Source: Flavobacteria bacterium BAL38 (lineage in GTDB: Bacteria; Bacteroidota; Bacteroidia; Flavobacteriales; Flavobacteriaceae). Taken from it: a stretch of 64,000 nucleotides of DNA. The notes beneath the pieces were generated by a model, which saw only the letters and a list, made by a program, of their open reading frames with translations, searched no databases and had not been told where the DNA came from. The DNA lies in NCBI GenBank assembly GCA_000169355.1, contig AAXX01000001.1, positions 992,001 through 1,056,000 of the forward strand, read 5' to 3'. This document shows, piece after piece, positions 46,146-55,600 of the stretch; positions within the stretch are counted from its first letter, which is position 1; every line of letters starts with the position of its first letter. The position numbers were made by a program, and so were the translations under genes.

Positions 46146-47962
46146 TACTTTTTTTCTGATTGAATTGTCTTGTAAAAGTCGGAAATTTTTTTGGCTTTTG
46201 AAAGACCCACAACCTCAGAAATTGCTTTTTCGTCAGCGATTTGCAATCTTTTAACACTTTTGAAATGTTTCATTAATGTAATCATGGTTTTTTCGCCAAT
46301 TCCGGGAATACTTTCCAAACTATTGGTTAAAGCCGATTTACTTCGCTTATCGCGATGATGCGTAATTCCAAATCGGTGCGCTTCGTTTCGTAAAAACTGA
46401 ATTACTTTTAAAGTTTCCGATTTTTTATCCAAATACAAAGGTGCCGAATCGCCCGGATAAAACAATTCTTCTAAACGTTTAGCAATTCCAATAATCGCAA
46501 TTTTTCCTCGCAAGCCTAAATCATCAATGCTTTTTAAAGCCGAAGACAATTGTCCTTTTCCGCCATCTATAATAATCAATTGCGGTAACGGTTGATTTTC
46601 GTCTAACATGCGTTTGTATCTTCGGTAAACGACTTCTTCCATGGATGCAAAATCATTTGGCCCTTCAACGGTTTTAATATTAAAATGTCGATAATCTTTC
46701 TTGCTTGGCTTTCCGTCTTTAAAAACTACACAAGCTGCAACTGGATTCGTTCCTTGAATGTTTGAGTTGTCAAAACATTCAATATGACGAGGCTCAACCG
46801 ATAAGCGCAAATCTTTTTGCATTTGTGCCATAATTCGATTCGTATGACGTTCTGGATCTACGATTTGGATTTGCTTTAATTGATCTAATCGGTAATATTT
46901 GGCATTGCGTTCTGATAATTCTAAAATTTGCTTTTTATCCCCTAATTGAGGAACTGTGACTTTAATTCCCGACACTTCGGGATCGCCTAAATCTATTGGA
47001 AAAGGAACTACAATTTCTCTTGCATTTAAATGAAACCGTTCGCGCAATTCAACTACAGCTAATTCTAATAATTCTTCGTTCGTTTCATCTAATTTTTTCT
47101 TTAATTCCAATGTATGTGAACGTACAATAGCACCATGCGAAATTTGTAAAAAGTTCACATACGCCATAGTTTCATCGGAAATAATAGAAAAAACATCCAA
47201 ATTCGAAATTTTCGGATTTAATATTGTGGAACGCGATTGATAATTTTCTAAAACCTCTATTTTTTCTTTGATTTTTTGCGCTTCTTCAAACTTCATTTCC
47301 ATTGCTAAATCGGTCATCAATCGCTTAAAATCTTTCAAACTCTCTTTGAAATTTCCTTTTAAAATTTGACGGATTTTTTCTACCTGATTCTGATAATTTT
47401 CAGCCGATTCATAATCTTCACATGGTCCTTTACAATTCCCAATATGATATTCTAAACACACTTTAAACTTCCCAAAATCGATATTGGGTTTTGATAAATC
47501 ATAATTACAAGTTCGCAACGGATACAACTCTTTAATCAAATCTAAAATAGTGTGAACGGTTTTAAAACTGGTATACGGTCCAAAATATTCTGAACCATCT
47601 TTAATCATTTTTCGGGTAGAAAATATTCTAGGAAATCGTTCGTTTTTAATACAAATCCAAGGATACGTTTTGTCATCGCGAAGCAACACATTATAACGTG
47701 GTTGTAGCTTTTTAATCAGATTATTTTCCAACAACAACGCATCGGTTTCCGTAGGAACGACAATGTGCTTAATCGTAACAATTTTCTTAACTAAAACCGA
47801 AGTTTTATAATTATCGTGATTTTTAGTAAAATACGATTGAACGCGTTTTTTTAAGTTTTTCGCTTTTCCAACATACAGAATTTTTCCTTCCTTATCATAA
47901 TACTGATACACGCCCGGATTATCAGGTAACGTTTGGATTTGAAGTTCTAATAGTGTTTGCAT
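46145..47962 (-). CDS. uvrC: Excinuclease ABC subunit C
   Basis: UvrC makes both incisions in nucleotide-excision repair. The 605-residue protein has the GIY-YIG domain (NPGVYQYYDKEGKILYVGKA) at the N-terminus, the UVR helix pair at about 205-240, the RNase H-like endonuclease (IECFDNSNIQG, DGGKGQLSSA) and a C-terminal helix-hairpin-helix (SIPGIGEKTMITLMKHF). Its stop overlaps the patatin start. A TATCTTTG promoter box lies 23 nt upstream. Confidence 0.96.
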   Translation of the reverse strand: MQTLLELQIQTLPDNPGVYQYYDKEGKILYVGKAKNLKKRVQSYFTKNHDNYKTSVLVKKIVTIKHIVVPTETDALLLENNLIKKLQPRYNVLLRDDKTYPWICIKNERFPRIFSTRKMIKDGSEYFGPYTSFKTVHTILDLIKELYPLRTCNYDLSKPNIDFGKFKVCLEYHIGNCKGPCEDYESAENYQNQVEKIRQILKGNFKESLKDFKRLMTDLAMEMKFEEAQKIKEKIEVLENYQSRSTILNPKISNLDVFSIISDETMAYVNFLQISHGAIVRSHTLELKKKLDETNEELLELAVVELRERFHLNAREIVVPFPIDLGDPEVSGIKVTVPQLGDKKQILELSERNAKYYRLDQLKQIQIVDPERHTNRIMAQMQKDLRLSVEPRHIECFDNSNIQGTNPVAACVVFKDGKPSKKDYRHFNIKTVEGPNDFASMEEVVYRRYKRMLDENQPLPQLIIIDGGKGQLSSALKSIDDLGLRGKIAIIGIAKRLEELFYPGDSAPLYLDKKSETLKVIQFLRNEAHRFGITHHRDKRSKSALTNSLESIPGIGEKTMITLMKHFKSVKRLQIADEKAISEVVGLSKAKKISDFYKTIQSEKK

Positions 47963-47984
47963 TTTTTAAGAAAAGAGTAAAGAA

Positions 47985-47992
47985 CAAAGATA
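47985..47992 (-). promoter_or_regulatory. Candidate -7 box of uvrC
   Basis: TATCTTTG on the minus strand matches the consensus, 23 nt upstream of the ATG. No -33 TTTG is clear. Confidence 0.45.
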
Positions 47993-48253
47993 AGAGAATT
48001 GTTTTAATTGGCACGCGGACAAAACGGATGCTTTGCAGCACTGATTGAAGCGTTGTTTTTTACTCAGAGATTCAACGAGCTTTTTTTGATTTTGATGCTG
48101 TTGAATAGAGTTACACAGAGTCTAAAACTTCGTACGTTTTACTTTTAAACTTTTCATTTCTTCAATTTGTATTCCAATAAAAAATTGATTTTTGAAGTTG
48201 TTCTTGCCCTTGTTCTTGAACTTTTCGTATTTTTAACACTTTAGATTTTAAAA

Positions 48254-49219
48254 ATGACAGCCTCAAAACCACTTGTAATACTTAAAGAAACCATTTTAGC
48301 TGGCGAAAGCAAAACCATTAACATGGAAATTGCCAAGTTGCATACCATGAATAAATTGAAAATTCCAATAATTGTGGAACGTTCAAAATTAGATGGTCCA
48401 ACGGTTTTATTTACCGCTTGCTTGCATGGCGATGAAATCAATGGAACTGAAATCGTGCGGCAGTTAATTGTTCAAAAAATTAACAAACCTAAACGAGGCA
48501 CCATTATTTGTATTCCTATCATTAATATTTTCGGATTCATTAATAAAACACGTGAATTTCCAGATGGACGTGACTTAAATAGGGTTTTTCCAGGAAGCAA
48601 AACCGGTTCTTTAGCGAGTCGTTTTGCCTACTATGTCTTAAAAGAAATTATGCCTCATGTGGATTATGCCATCGATTTTCATGCCGGTGGCGCAAGCCGT
48701 TTTAACGCTCCACAAATTAGAATTGTTCCTGAAAACCCGGAATTAAAAAAGCTTTCTGATGTTTTTAATGCGCCTTTTACTTTGTTTTCAAAAAATATCT
48801 CGGGTTCGTTTCGAAATTCTTGCGATAAATTAAATATCAAAATGTTGCTTTTTGAAGGTGGAAAATCGTTAGACTTAAATGACAACGTTACAAATGAAGC
48901 AGTAGAAGGAACTAAGCGATTTTTAGACCATTTAGAAATGCTAAATCCAAGAAAAAAAACAAGTATTCCGAAAAAAAATACGATTTACATTGAAAAATCG
49001 AGTTGGGTTAGAGCCAAATATTCAGGAATGTTTCATGGTCTAACTACGATTGGTAGTTTTGTTAAAAAAGGCGAATTATTAGCTACAATTTCTGACCCGT
49101 ATGGAAAAGTAGAACACAAAATGAAAGCGCCACATGAAGGTTATGTAATTAATGTAAATGATGCGCCCATTATTTATCAAGGTGATGCTATTTTTCATAT
49201 TTCTACACATTTATCTTAA
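48254..49219 (+). CDS. Succinylglutamate desuccinylase/aspartoacylase family protein
   Basis: This 321-residue M14-type zinc hydrolase has the metal motif CLHGDEINGTEIV (H-x-x-E) at about residues 56-68 and the third ligand in YAIDFHAGGASRFNAPQ. A C-terminal beta domain (about 250-320) resembles a lipoyl-like fold. The family deacylates amino acid conjugates; the substrate is not evident. It is followed after 62 nt by a PLP decarboxylase gene on the same strand. Confidence 0.88.
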   Translation: MTASKPLVILKETILAGESKTINMEIAKLHTMNKLKIPIIVERSKLDGPTVLFTACLHGDEINGTEIVRQLIVQKINKPKRGTIICIPIINIFGFINKTREFPDGRDLNRVFPGSKTGSLASRFAYYVLKEIMPHVDYAIDFHAGGASRFNAPQIRIVPENPELKKLSDVFNAPFTLFSKNISGSFRNSCDKLNIKMLLFEGGKSLDLNDNVTNEAVEGTKRFLDHLEMLNPRKKTSIPKKNTIYIEKSSWVRAKYSGMFHGLTTIGSFVKKGELLATISDPYGKVEHKMKAPHEGYVINVNDAPIIYQGDAIFHISTHLS

Positions 49220-49238
49220 AACCTAACAATTGTCATAT

Positions 49239-49266
49239 TTTGTTCTATTAGCTGAAAGTATTTTTG
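49239..49266 (+). promoter_or_regulatory. Candidate promoter of the PLP decarboxylase gene
   Basis: TTTG (49239-49242), a 16-nt spacer and TATTTTTG (49259-49266) lie 15 nt before the ATG at 49282, and so support that start over an in-frame TTG at 49264. Confidence 0.5.
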
Positions 49267-49281
49267 CTAAAATTATCAGAT

Positions 49282-50520
49282 ATGCAATTTTGGAAAAAAC
49301 TTTCACACGAAGAACGAAATACTAGAATAGAAAAAGCGTTACATGAAAATGTAAATTTTTCTAAAGACGCATCATTAGGATATCCGGCATCTAAATTAGA
49401 TGGTCGTGTATTTTATGATGATGCACCATTTTTAAAAGATGCACCTACATTACAAACGTATGTTGCCAATCCAAACAATATTGGATGCCATACTTTTGGT
49501 ACTTCTGAAAAAGCGTTTTATGGAACTCAAGAAATAGAACGCGAAGTTTTAAACGTAATCGCAGTAGACATTTTTAAAATAAAAGAAAACGAATTTGATG
49601 GTTATATTGCTCCAGGCGGAACCGAGGCTAATATTCAGGCGATATGGGTTTTTAGAAATGAATTCCTGCATAATTTTGATGCCAAGTTAGATGAAATTGC
49701 CATTTTAGCATCAGAAGACACGCATTATTCTATTCCAAAAGCTTCGAATTTATTACAAATCGATTGGTTAAAAATTCCGGTTGGTTTTGAAAGCCGTGAA
49801 ATTGATGAAGAAGCTTTAGATACGATTCTTTCAGATGCTAAAAATAAAGGTAAAAAATACTTTATTGCTGTGTCTAATATGGGAACTACTATGTTTGGTT
49901 CAGTTGATAATCCAGATGTTTACACTTCTGCATTAGAAAAACATCAAGTAACGTATCGTTTACATATAGATGGTGCTTATGGCGGATTTGTGTATCCGTT
50001 TAGTAATCAAAATTCAAACATAAACTTTAGTAATCCTAAAATTAGTTCCATTACGATTGATGCACACAAAATGTTGCAAGCTCCTTATGGAACCGGAATT
50101 TTTGTTTGCCGAAAAGGATTAATCGAAAACGTATTAACAAAAGAAGCCGAATATGTAGAAGGAATGGATTTAACCCTTTGCGGAAGTCGTTCAGGGGCAA
50201 ATGCCGTTGGTGTTTGGATGATATTATTTACTTATGGCGCCTATGGTTGGTTTGAAAAAGTAAGTGTTTTACAAATGCGTACCCAATTTTTATGTAATGA
50301 ACTAGATAGTTTAAACATCCAATATTTCCGTGAACCATTTATGAATATCGTAACGATTCATTCGGAATCCATTCCAGAAAAAATTGCTGAAAAGTATGAT
50401 TTGGTTCCTCAACAACACAATGAAAACAACAAATGGTATAAAATTGTGGTGATGGATCACGTAGAAATAGAACATTTAACTACTTTTATAGACGAATTGA
50501 AAGCGTCTGTAAATGGATAA
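49282..50520 (+). CDS. Pyridoxal-dependent group II decarboxylase-like enzyme
   Basis: This 412-residue PLP enzyme has the family motifs YIAPGGTEANIQAIW (cofactor phosphate contact), HIDGAYGGFVYPF (aspartate that contacts the pyridine ring) and TIDAHKMLQAPYGTG with the Schiff-base lysine. The fold is that of group II decarboxylases acting on aromatic or acidic amino acids. The substrate cannot be assigned. The next gene overlaps its stop by 8 nt, implying translational coupling. Confidence 0.88.
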   Translation: MQFWKKLSHEERNTRIEKALHENVNFSKDASLGYPASKLDGRVFYDDAPFLKDAPTLQTYVANPNNIGCHTFGTSEKAFYGTQEIEREVLNVIAVDIFKIKENEFDGYIAPGGTEANIQAIWVFRNEFLHNFDAKLDEIAILASEDTHYSIPKASNLLQIDWLKIPVGFESREIDEEALDTILSDAKNKGKKYFIAVSNMGTTMFGSVDNPDVYTSALEKHQVTYRLHIDGAYGGFVYPFSNQNSNINFSNPKISSITIDAHKMLQAPYGTGIFVCRKGLIENVLTKEAEYVEGMDLTLCGSRSGANAVGVWMILFTYGAYGWFEKVSVLQMRTQFLCNELDSLNIQYFREPFMNIVTIHSESIPEKIAEKYDLVPQQHNENNKWYKIVVMDHVEIEHLTTFIDELKASVNG

Positions 50521-51097
50521 AAAGGCATTAAGAAGTAAGTACAAAGTATTAAGACAATCATTAACTGAAGAAGAAATCGAAGACAAAAGTTTGGCGATTG
50601 CTAACCAATTGTTGCGAATGGATACCATATTTAGCGACAGACAGGTTTGGGACAAATTGTATTACCATTTGTTTTTAACGATTGAGGAGCAAAAAGAAAT
50701 CAATACCGAATATATACTGCAAATTTTAGCGGGAAAAGATAAAGAAATCGTCATTTCTAAGTGCGACTTTACCACTTTAGGAATGACGCATTTTTTATTA
50801 ACGGATAATACCAAAATCAAAAAGAACAGTTACAACGTTCCGGAACCCGTTGATGGTTTAGAAGTACCAGATGCGAAAATTGATGTAGTTTTTGTGCCAC
50901 TTTTAGCTTACGACAAGCAAGGAAATCGTGTTGGCTACGGAAAAGGTTTTTACGATAACTTTCTAAGTAAATGCAAGCCCGAAACTATTAAAATTGGGTT
51001 GTCGTTCTTTCCTCCTGAAGAAAAAATTGAAGATGTTTCGGAGAGTGATGTGAATTTGGATTTTTGTGTGACGCCTGATGGAGTTATTTGTTTTTGA
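50513..51097 (+). CDS. 5-formyltetrahydrofolate cyclo-ligase
   Basis: The enzyme converts 5-formyl-THF to 5,10-methenyl-THF using ATP. The 194-residue protein has the start MDKKALRSKYKVLRQSL and the ATP-binding motif NRVGYGKGFYDNFL, with LLAYDKQGNRVGYGKG near residue 145. It overlaps the PLP decarboxylase by 8 nt and, at its 3' end, overlaps the convergent lipoprotein gene by 14 nt. Confidence 0.93.
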   Translation: MDKKALRSKYKVLRQSLTEEEIEDKSLAIANQLLRMDTIFSDRQVWDKLYYHLFLTIEEQKEINTEYILQILAGKDKEIVISKCDFTTLGMTHFLLTDNTKIKKNSYNVPEPVDGLEVPDAKIDVVFVPLLAYDKQGNRVGYGKGFYDNFLSKCKPETIKIGLSFFPPEEKIEDVSESDVNLDFCVTPDGVICF

Positions 51098-51515
51098 ATT
51101 CGAAAACCTTATCTCCAACAAAGAGTTTTAGCTTTAAATCTTTAGAGCTATTGAGTTTGTTTTCTAAAACTTTTTCTTCTGAAAAATAATTAATTCTTTT
51201 TCTATTTGTCAAAAAGTAGGGTGTTATAAAATGAAATTCTATTTTATTATCAGATAATTTATCAATCCCAAAAGCTGGATTAGTGTAATTTATGTATATA
51301 CTATCTTCAGCTTCTAGAATATATCGTTTAATGTTTTCATCAACTATTATTTCATAAACTTCTTTTGATGCTTTTAAACTGAATACAATGTTGTCTGGAC
51401 TAGGTGCTTCGTGTTCTCTGATAACTTCAATTTTCTCAATGTAATTTTCATTCTCCTTTTTACATCCATAAAAAAGAAATGTTATTGAAAACAATAAAAA
51501 AATTGAGTTTTTCAT
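51084..51515 (-). CDS. Small lipoprotein of unknown function
   Basis: The 143-residue protein has a lipoprotein signal peptide with lipobox LFYGC (cysteine at about 18) followed by a charged KKENEN segment. The rest is beta-rich without a recognised motif. It follows lspA (51523-52152) after 7 nt on the same strand. It is convergent with the 5-FTHF cyclo-ligase gene, overlapping it by 14 nt. I do not recognise a family. Confidence 0.65.
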   Translation of the reverse strand: MKNSIFLLFSITFLFYGCKKENENYIEKIEVIREHEAPSPDNIVFSLKASKEVYEIIVDENIKRYILEAEDSIYINYTNPAFGIDKLSDNKIEFHFITPYFLTNRKRINYFSEEKVLENKLNSSKDLKLKLFVGDKVFEFKNK

Positions 51516-51522
51516 GTAGAGA

Positions 51523-52152
51523 TTATTTATCAGCTAATGCTTCTTCTTTATCCGCATTAGCAAAAGCTCTTTTATTAAATACAATTAAAATCCCAACACC
51601 TGTTGAAATCGCTACATCGGCTACGTTGAAAATGGCGTTAAAGAAGGTAAAGTGTTTGCCACCCCAAATTGGCAACCAAGAAGGTAAATTGCCTTCCCAC
51701 ATTGGAAAATAAAACATATCTACCACTTCTCCATGAAACCAAGTACCGTAAGGTTGGTCAGCAAAAGCGGTTGCTACTTGATGATAACTATCGTTAAAAA
51801 TAACACCATAGAAAACAGAATCGATAATGTTTCCTAAAGCGCCTGTAAAAATCAAAGCAATGGCTACGATTAAGTAATTAGACGCTTTCTTTTTTACTGA
51901 ATCCCACAACCACCAAGCGATTCCGCCAACAGCTAAAATTCTGAATAAGGTTAAGATTAATTTCCCATATTCGCCAGGAATTTCAGCACCCCAAGCCATA
52001 CCTTCATTCTCTATAAAGTGAATTTGAAACCATTCTAAACCCATTACTTTTATGGATTCTCCAATAAAAAAATGCGTTTTAATGTAGATTTTAGAAATCT
52101 GATCGATTAATAAAATAGCTAGGATTAAAATATAGGCTTTCTTTAACGACAT
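51523..52152 (-). CDS. lspA: Lipoprotein signal peptidase (signal peptidase II)
   Basis: This inner-membrane aspartyl protease cleaves lipoprotein signal peptides. The 209-residue protein has four transmembrane helices. The two catalytic aspartates lie in GNIIDSVFYG and FNVADVAISTG, and the N-terminal AILLIDQISKIYIK is the family signature. The ATG at 52152 was preferred to an in-frame TTG at 52158. It is third in the ileS / DksA-like / lspA order often seen in Bacteroidota; the family is usually 160-200 residues. Confidence 0.95.
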   Translation of the reverse strand: MSLKKAYILILAILLIDQISKIYIKTHFFIGESIKVMGLEWFQIHFIENEGMAWGAEIPGEYGKLILTLFRILAVGGIAWWLWDSVKKKASNYLIVAIALIFTGALGNIIDSVFYGVIFNDSYHQVATAFADQPYGTWFHGEVVDMFYFPMWEGNLPSWLPIWGGKHFTFFNAIFNVADVAISTGVGILIVFNKRAFANADKEEALADK

Positions 52153-52234
52153 GTTCAATTTTTTTGCAAAAATAGTGGAATTTATTAAATAAAAAACGCT
52201 CCAAACGGAGCGTTAGTAAAATTTTGTAAAAAGA

Positions 52235-52615
52235 TTAACGTTGCATGTTTTTTGCTTCGATACTCATAGTTGCATGAGGAACGATTTTTAAACGCTCTTT
52301 ACTTATTAATTTGCCTGAAACTTTACACAAACCATAGGTTTTGTTTTCGATACGAACTAAGGCATTTTTTAAATCTCTAATAAACTTTTCTTGACGAATA
52401 GCTAATTGCGAATTGGCTTCTTTACTCATAGTTTCACTACCTTCTTCAAAAGCTTTAAATGTTGGAGATGTATCATCTGTTCCGTTATTTAAATCATTCA
52501 TATAAGCGCTTTTTATAAGCTCTAAATCACCTTTAGCCTTTTCTAATTTAGCATTAATTAATGCTTTAAATTCTGCCAAATCAGCGTCTGAATATCTAAT
52601 TTGCTCCTCTACCAT
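52235..52615 (-). CDS. TraR/DksA-type protein without the full zinc finger
   Basis: The 126-residue protein has the DksA layout: a coiled-coil (about residues 8-75) with the acidic tip region NDLNNGTDDTSPT, then a C-terminal globular end GLCKVSGKLISKERLKIVPHAT. DksA carries four zinc-binding cysteines; here only one (GLC) remains at the first position, with serine or other residues in the others. It may act on RNA polymerase in a zinc-independent way, but that is inference. It sits between ileS and lspA on the same strand. Confidence 0.88.
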   Translation of the reverse strand: MVEEQIRYSDADLAEFKALINAKLEKAKGDLELIKSAYMNDLNNGTDDTSPTFKAFEEGSETMSKEANSQLAIRQEKFIRDLKNALVRIENKTYGLCKVSGKLISKERLKIVPHATMSIEAKNMQR

Positions 52616-52663
52616 AATTTCAATATTTTTTTAGTTAAACGTCGATTATAAATCTTGCGATTC

Positions 52664-55600
52664 TTATTTTGAAATTAATATACTTGTTTTAATATCATCA
52701 AACTCAATTTCCGTACCATTTTCAAGTACTGGAACAAAAATTAACGTTTCCGTTAGTGTTTCTGACTTGATATAGGTTTCATTAGCTAAAACAGCTTCCT
52801 CTACTTGAGGATTATTTTCCATTTTAACTACGATTTTGTCTGTAACTTCAAAACCAGAATCTTTTCTAATATTTTGAATTCTGTTTATTAATTCTCTCGC
52901 AATACCTTCTTTTCTTAATTCATCTGAAATGGTAATGTCTAATGCCACCGTTATTCCGTTAGAATTTGCTACTAACCAGCCTTCAATATCTTGAGAAGAA
53001 ATTTCAACATCTTCTAGTGATAAAGTTATACTTTTTCCTGATAAATCAATAACCAACTCCCCTTTTCGTTCTAATTCTGCAATTTGTTCTTGATTAAAAC
53101 CTTGTATCTCTTTGGAAATCAACCCCATATCTTTACCAAAACGCGGTCCAAGAGTCTTGAAATTTGGCTTAATTTGCTTTACTAAAATACCCGAAGCATC
53201 GTCTAATAATTCAATTTCTTTTACATTTACCTCAGCCTTAATTAAGTCTGATACCGCTTCAATTTCTGCACGTTGATTATCGTCAAGTACTGGAATCATT
53301 ACCTTTTGCAATGGTTGGCGCACTTTAATCATCTCTTTCTTTCTTAGTGATAAAACTAATGAAGAAACCGTTTGTGCCTTCATCATTTTGCTTTCTAATG
53401 ATTTATCAACAAAGTTTTCAACCATTTTTGGAAACTCCGCCAAATGTACACTTTCAAACGACTCAGAACCTGTAGCTTGTGTTAAATCTCTGTAAAGTTT
53501 ATCCATAAAGAATGGAGCAATTGGAGCGGAAAGCTTCGCAACAGTTAACAAACACGTATAAAGTGTTTGGTAAGCAGCAATTTTATCTTGCGCATATTCG
53601 CCTTTCCAGAATCTTCTTCTACACAAACGAACGTACCAGTTACTCAAGTTTTCTTGAACAAAATCAGAAATAGCACGAGCCGCTTTTGTTGGTTCGTATT
53701 CTGCATATGCTTCGTCTACTACTTGAATTAAAGTATTTAATTCGGATAAAATCCAACGGTCAATTTCGGGTCTTTCTTGCAATGGAACTTCCGCTTCATT
53801 GTATTTAAATCCATCTATATTAGCGTATAAAGAAAAGAACGAATACGTATTATATAAAGTTCCAAAGAATTTTCTTCTAACCTCTGCAACACCTTCAATA
53901 TCAAATTTTAAGTTATCCCAAGGATTCGCATTGGAAATCATGTACCAACGTGTAGCATCTGGACCATATTCAGCCAAAGTAGTAAATGGATCTACTGCAT
54001 TGCCTAAACGTTTTGACATTTTTTGCCCGTTCTTGTCTAAAACTAATCCGTTTGAAACCACGTTTTTGTAGGCAATTTTATCAAAAACTAATGTTCCAAT
54101 AGCGTGTAACGTATAAAACCAACCACGTGTTTGATCCACTCCTTCTGCAATAAAATCGGCTGGAAAATCTTGATTTCCGTCTATTTTTTCTTTGTTTTCA
54201 AAAGGATAATGCCATTGTGCGTAAGGCATTGAACCTGAATCGAACCAAACATCAATTAAATCACTTTCGCGTTTCATTGGTTTTCCTGATGGCGAAACTA
54301 AAACGATATCATCTACTACATTTTTATGTAAATCAACTAAATCGTAGTTTTCTTCCGTCATGTTTCCAATTTCGAACCCTTTAAAAGGATTTTCTTTTTG
54401 AAAACCAGCCGCAATAGCTTTTTCTATTTCGTTGTATAATTCTTCTACCGAGCCTATTAATATTTCTTCTGTTCCTTCTTCGTTTCTCCAAATTGGCAAT
54501 GGAATTCCCCAATATCTTGAACGTGATAAATTCCAGTCGTTGGCATTTTTTAACCAATTTCCAAAACGGCCTTCACCAGTTGCTTTTGGTTTCCAGTTGA
54601 TGGTTTCATTAAGATCGAACATACGTTCTTTTACTTCCGTAACTTTAATGAACCAAGAATCTAATGGATAATATAAAATTGGCTTGTCGGTTCTCCAACA
54701 ATGTGGGTAACTGTGCACGTATTTTTCAACCTTAAAGGCTTTATTTTCTTCTTTTAATTGGATAGCGATTTCTACATCAGCTGAGCGTTCTGGAGCTTCA
54801 CCTTCGTTGTAATACTCGTTTTTAACATATTTCCCTGAATAATCGCCTAAACCTTGAATAAATTTCCCTTGCAAATCTACTAATGGCACTAAATTATCAT
54901 TCGCATCTTTAACTAACATTGGAGGAACTTCAGGTGTTGCTTCTTTGGCAACTTTAGCATCATCAGCACCAAAAGTAGGCGCTGTATGCACAATTCCAGT
55001 TCCATCTTCTGTAGTAACGAAATCACCTGAAATTACTCTAAAAGCATTTTCTGGATTGTCGTTTGGCAACGCTAAAGGCATTAATTGTTCATAGCGAATT
55101 CCTACTAAATCAGCTCCTTTTGCTTCTGCTAAAATTTGGTACGGAATCTTTTTATCATCTGATTTATAATTAGAAAAGTCGGCATCACTTTCGGCAACGA
55201 AAAATTTTCCACCGAATTGTTTTCCAACTAAATTTTTTGCTAAAACCACATTTATAGGCTCAAAAGTATATTGATTGAACGTTTTTACTAAAACATAATC
55301 AATTTTTGGACCAACTGTCAACGCTGTATTTGATGGCAACGTCCAAGGAGTAGTCGTCCAAGCTAAGAAATAGGCCTCCCCCAGCCCCTCCAAAAGAGGG
55401 GAGCTCAAACGAAATGCTTTAGCAATATCGTTTGCTGTTCCCCCTTCGGGGGTTAGGGGGCTTTTAAATTGAGCTACTACCGTTGTATCGGTAACATCTC
55501 TATAACTTCCAGGCTGATTTACTTCGTGTGAAGACAAACCAGTTCCCGCTTTTGGAGAATATGGTTGGATTGTGTATCCTTTGTATAGTAAATCTTTGTT

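Noticed and set aside
47993..48253. Gap between divergent uvrC and the aspartoacylase-like gene, with a stretch like a decayed repeat
   Set aside because: Apart from promoter-like boxes no stem, gene or second copy could be supported.
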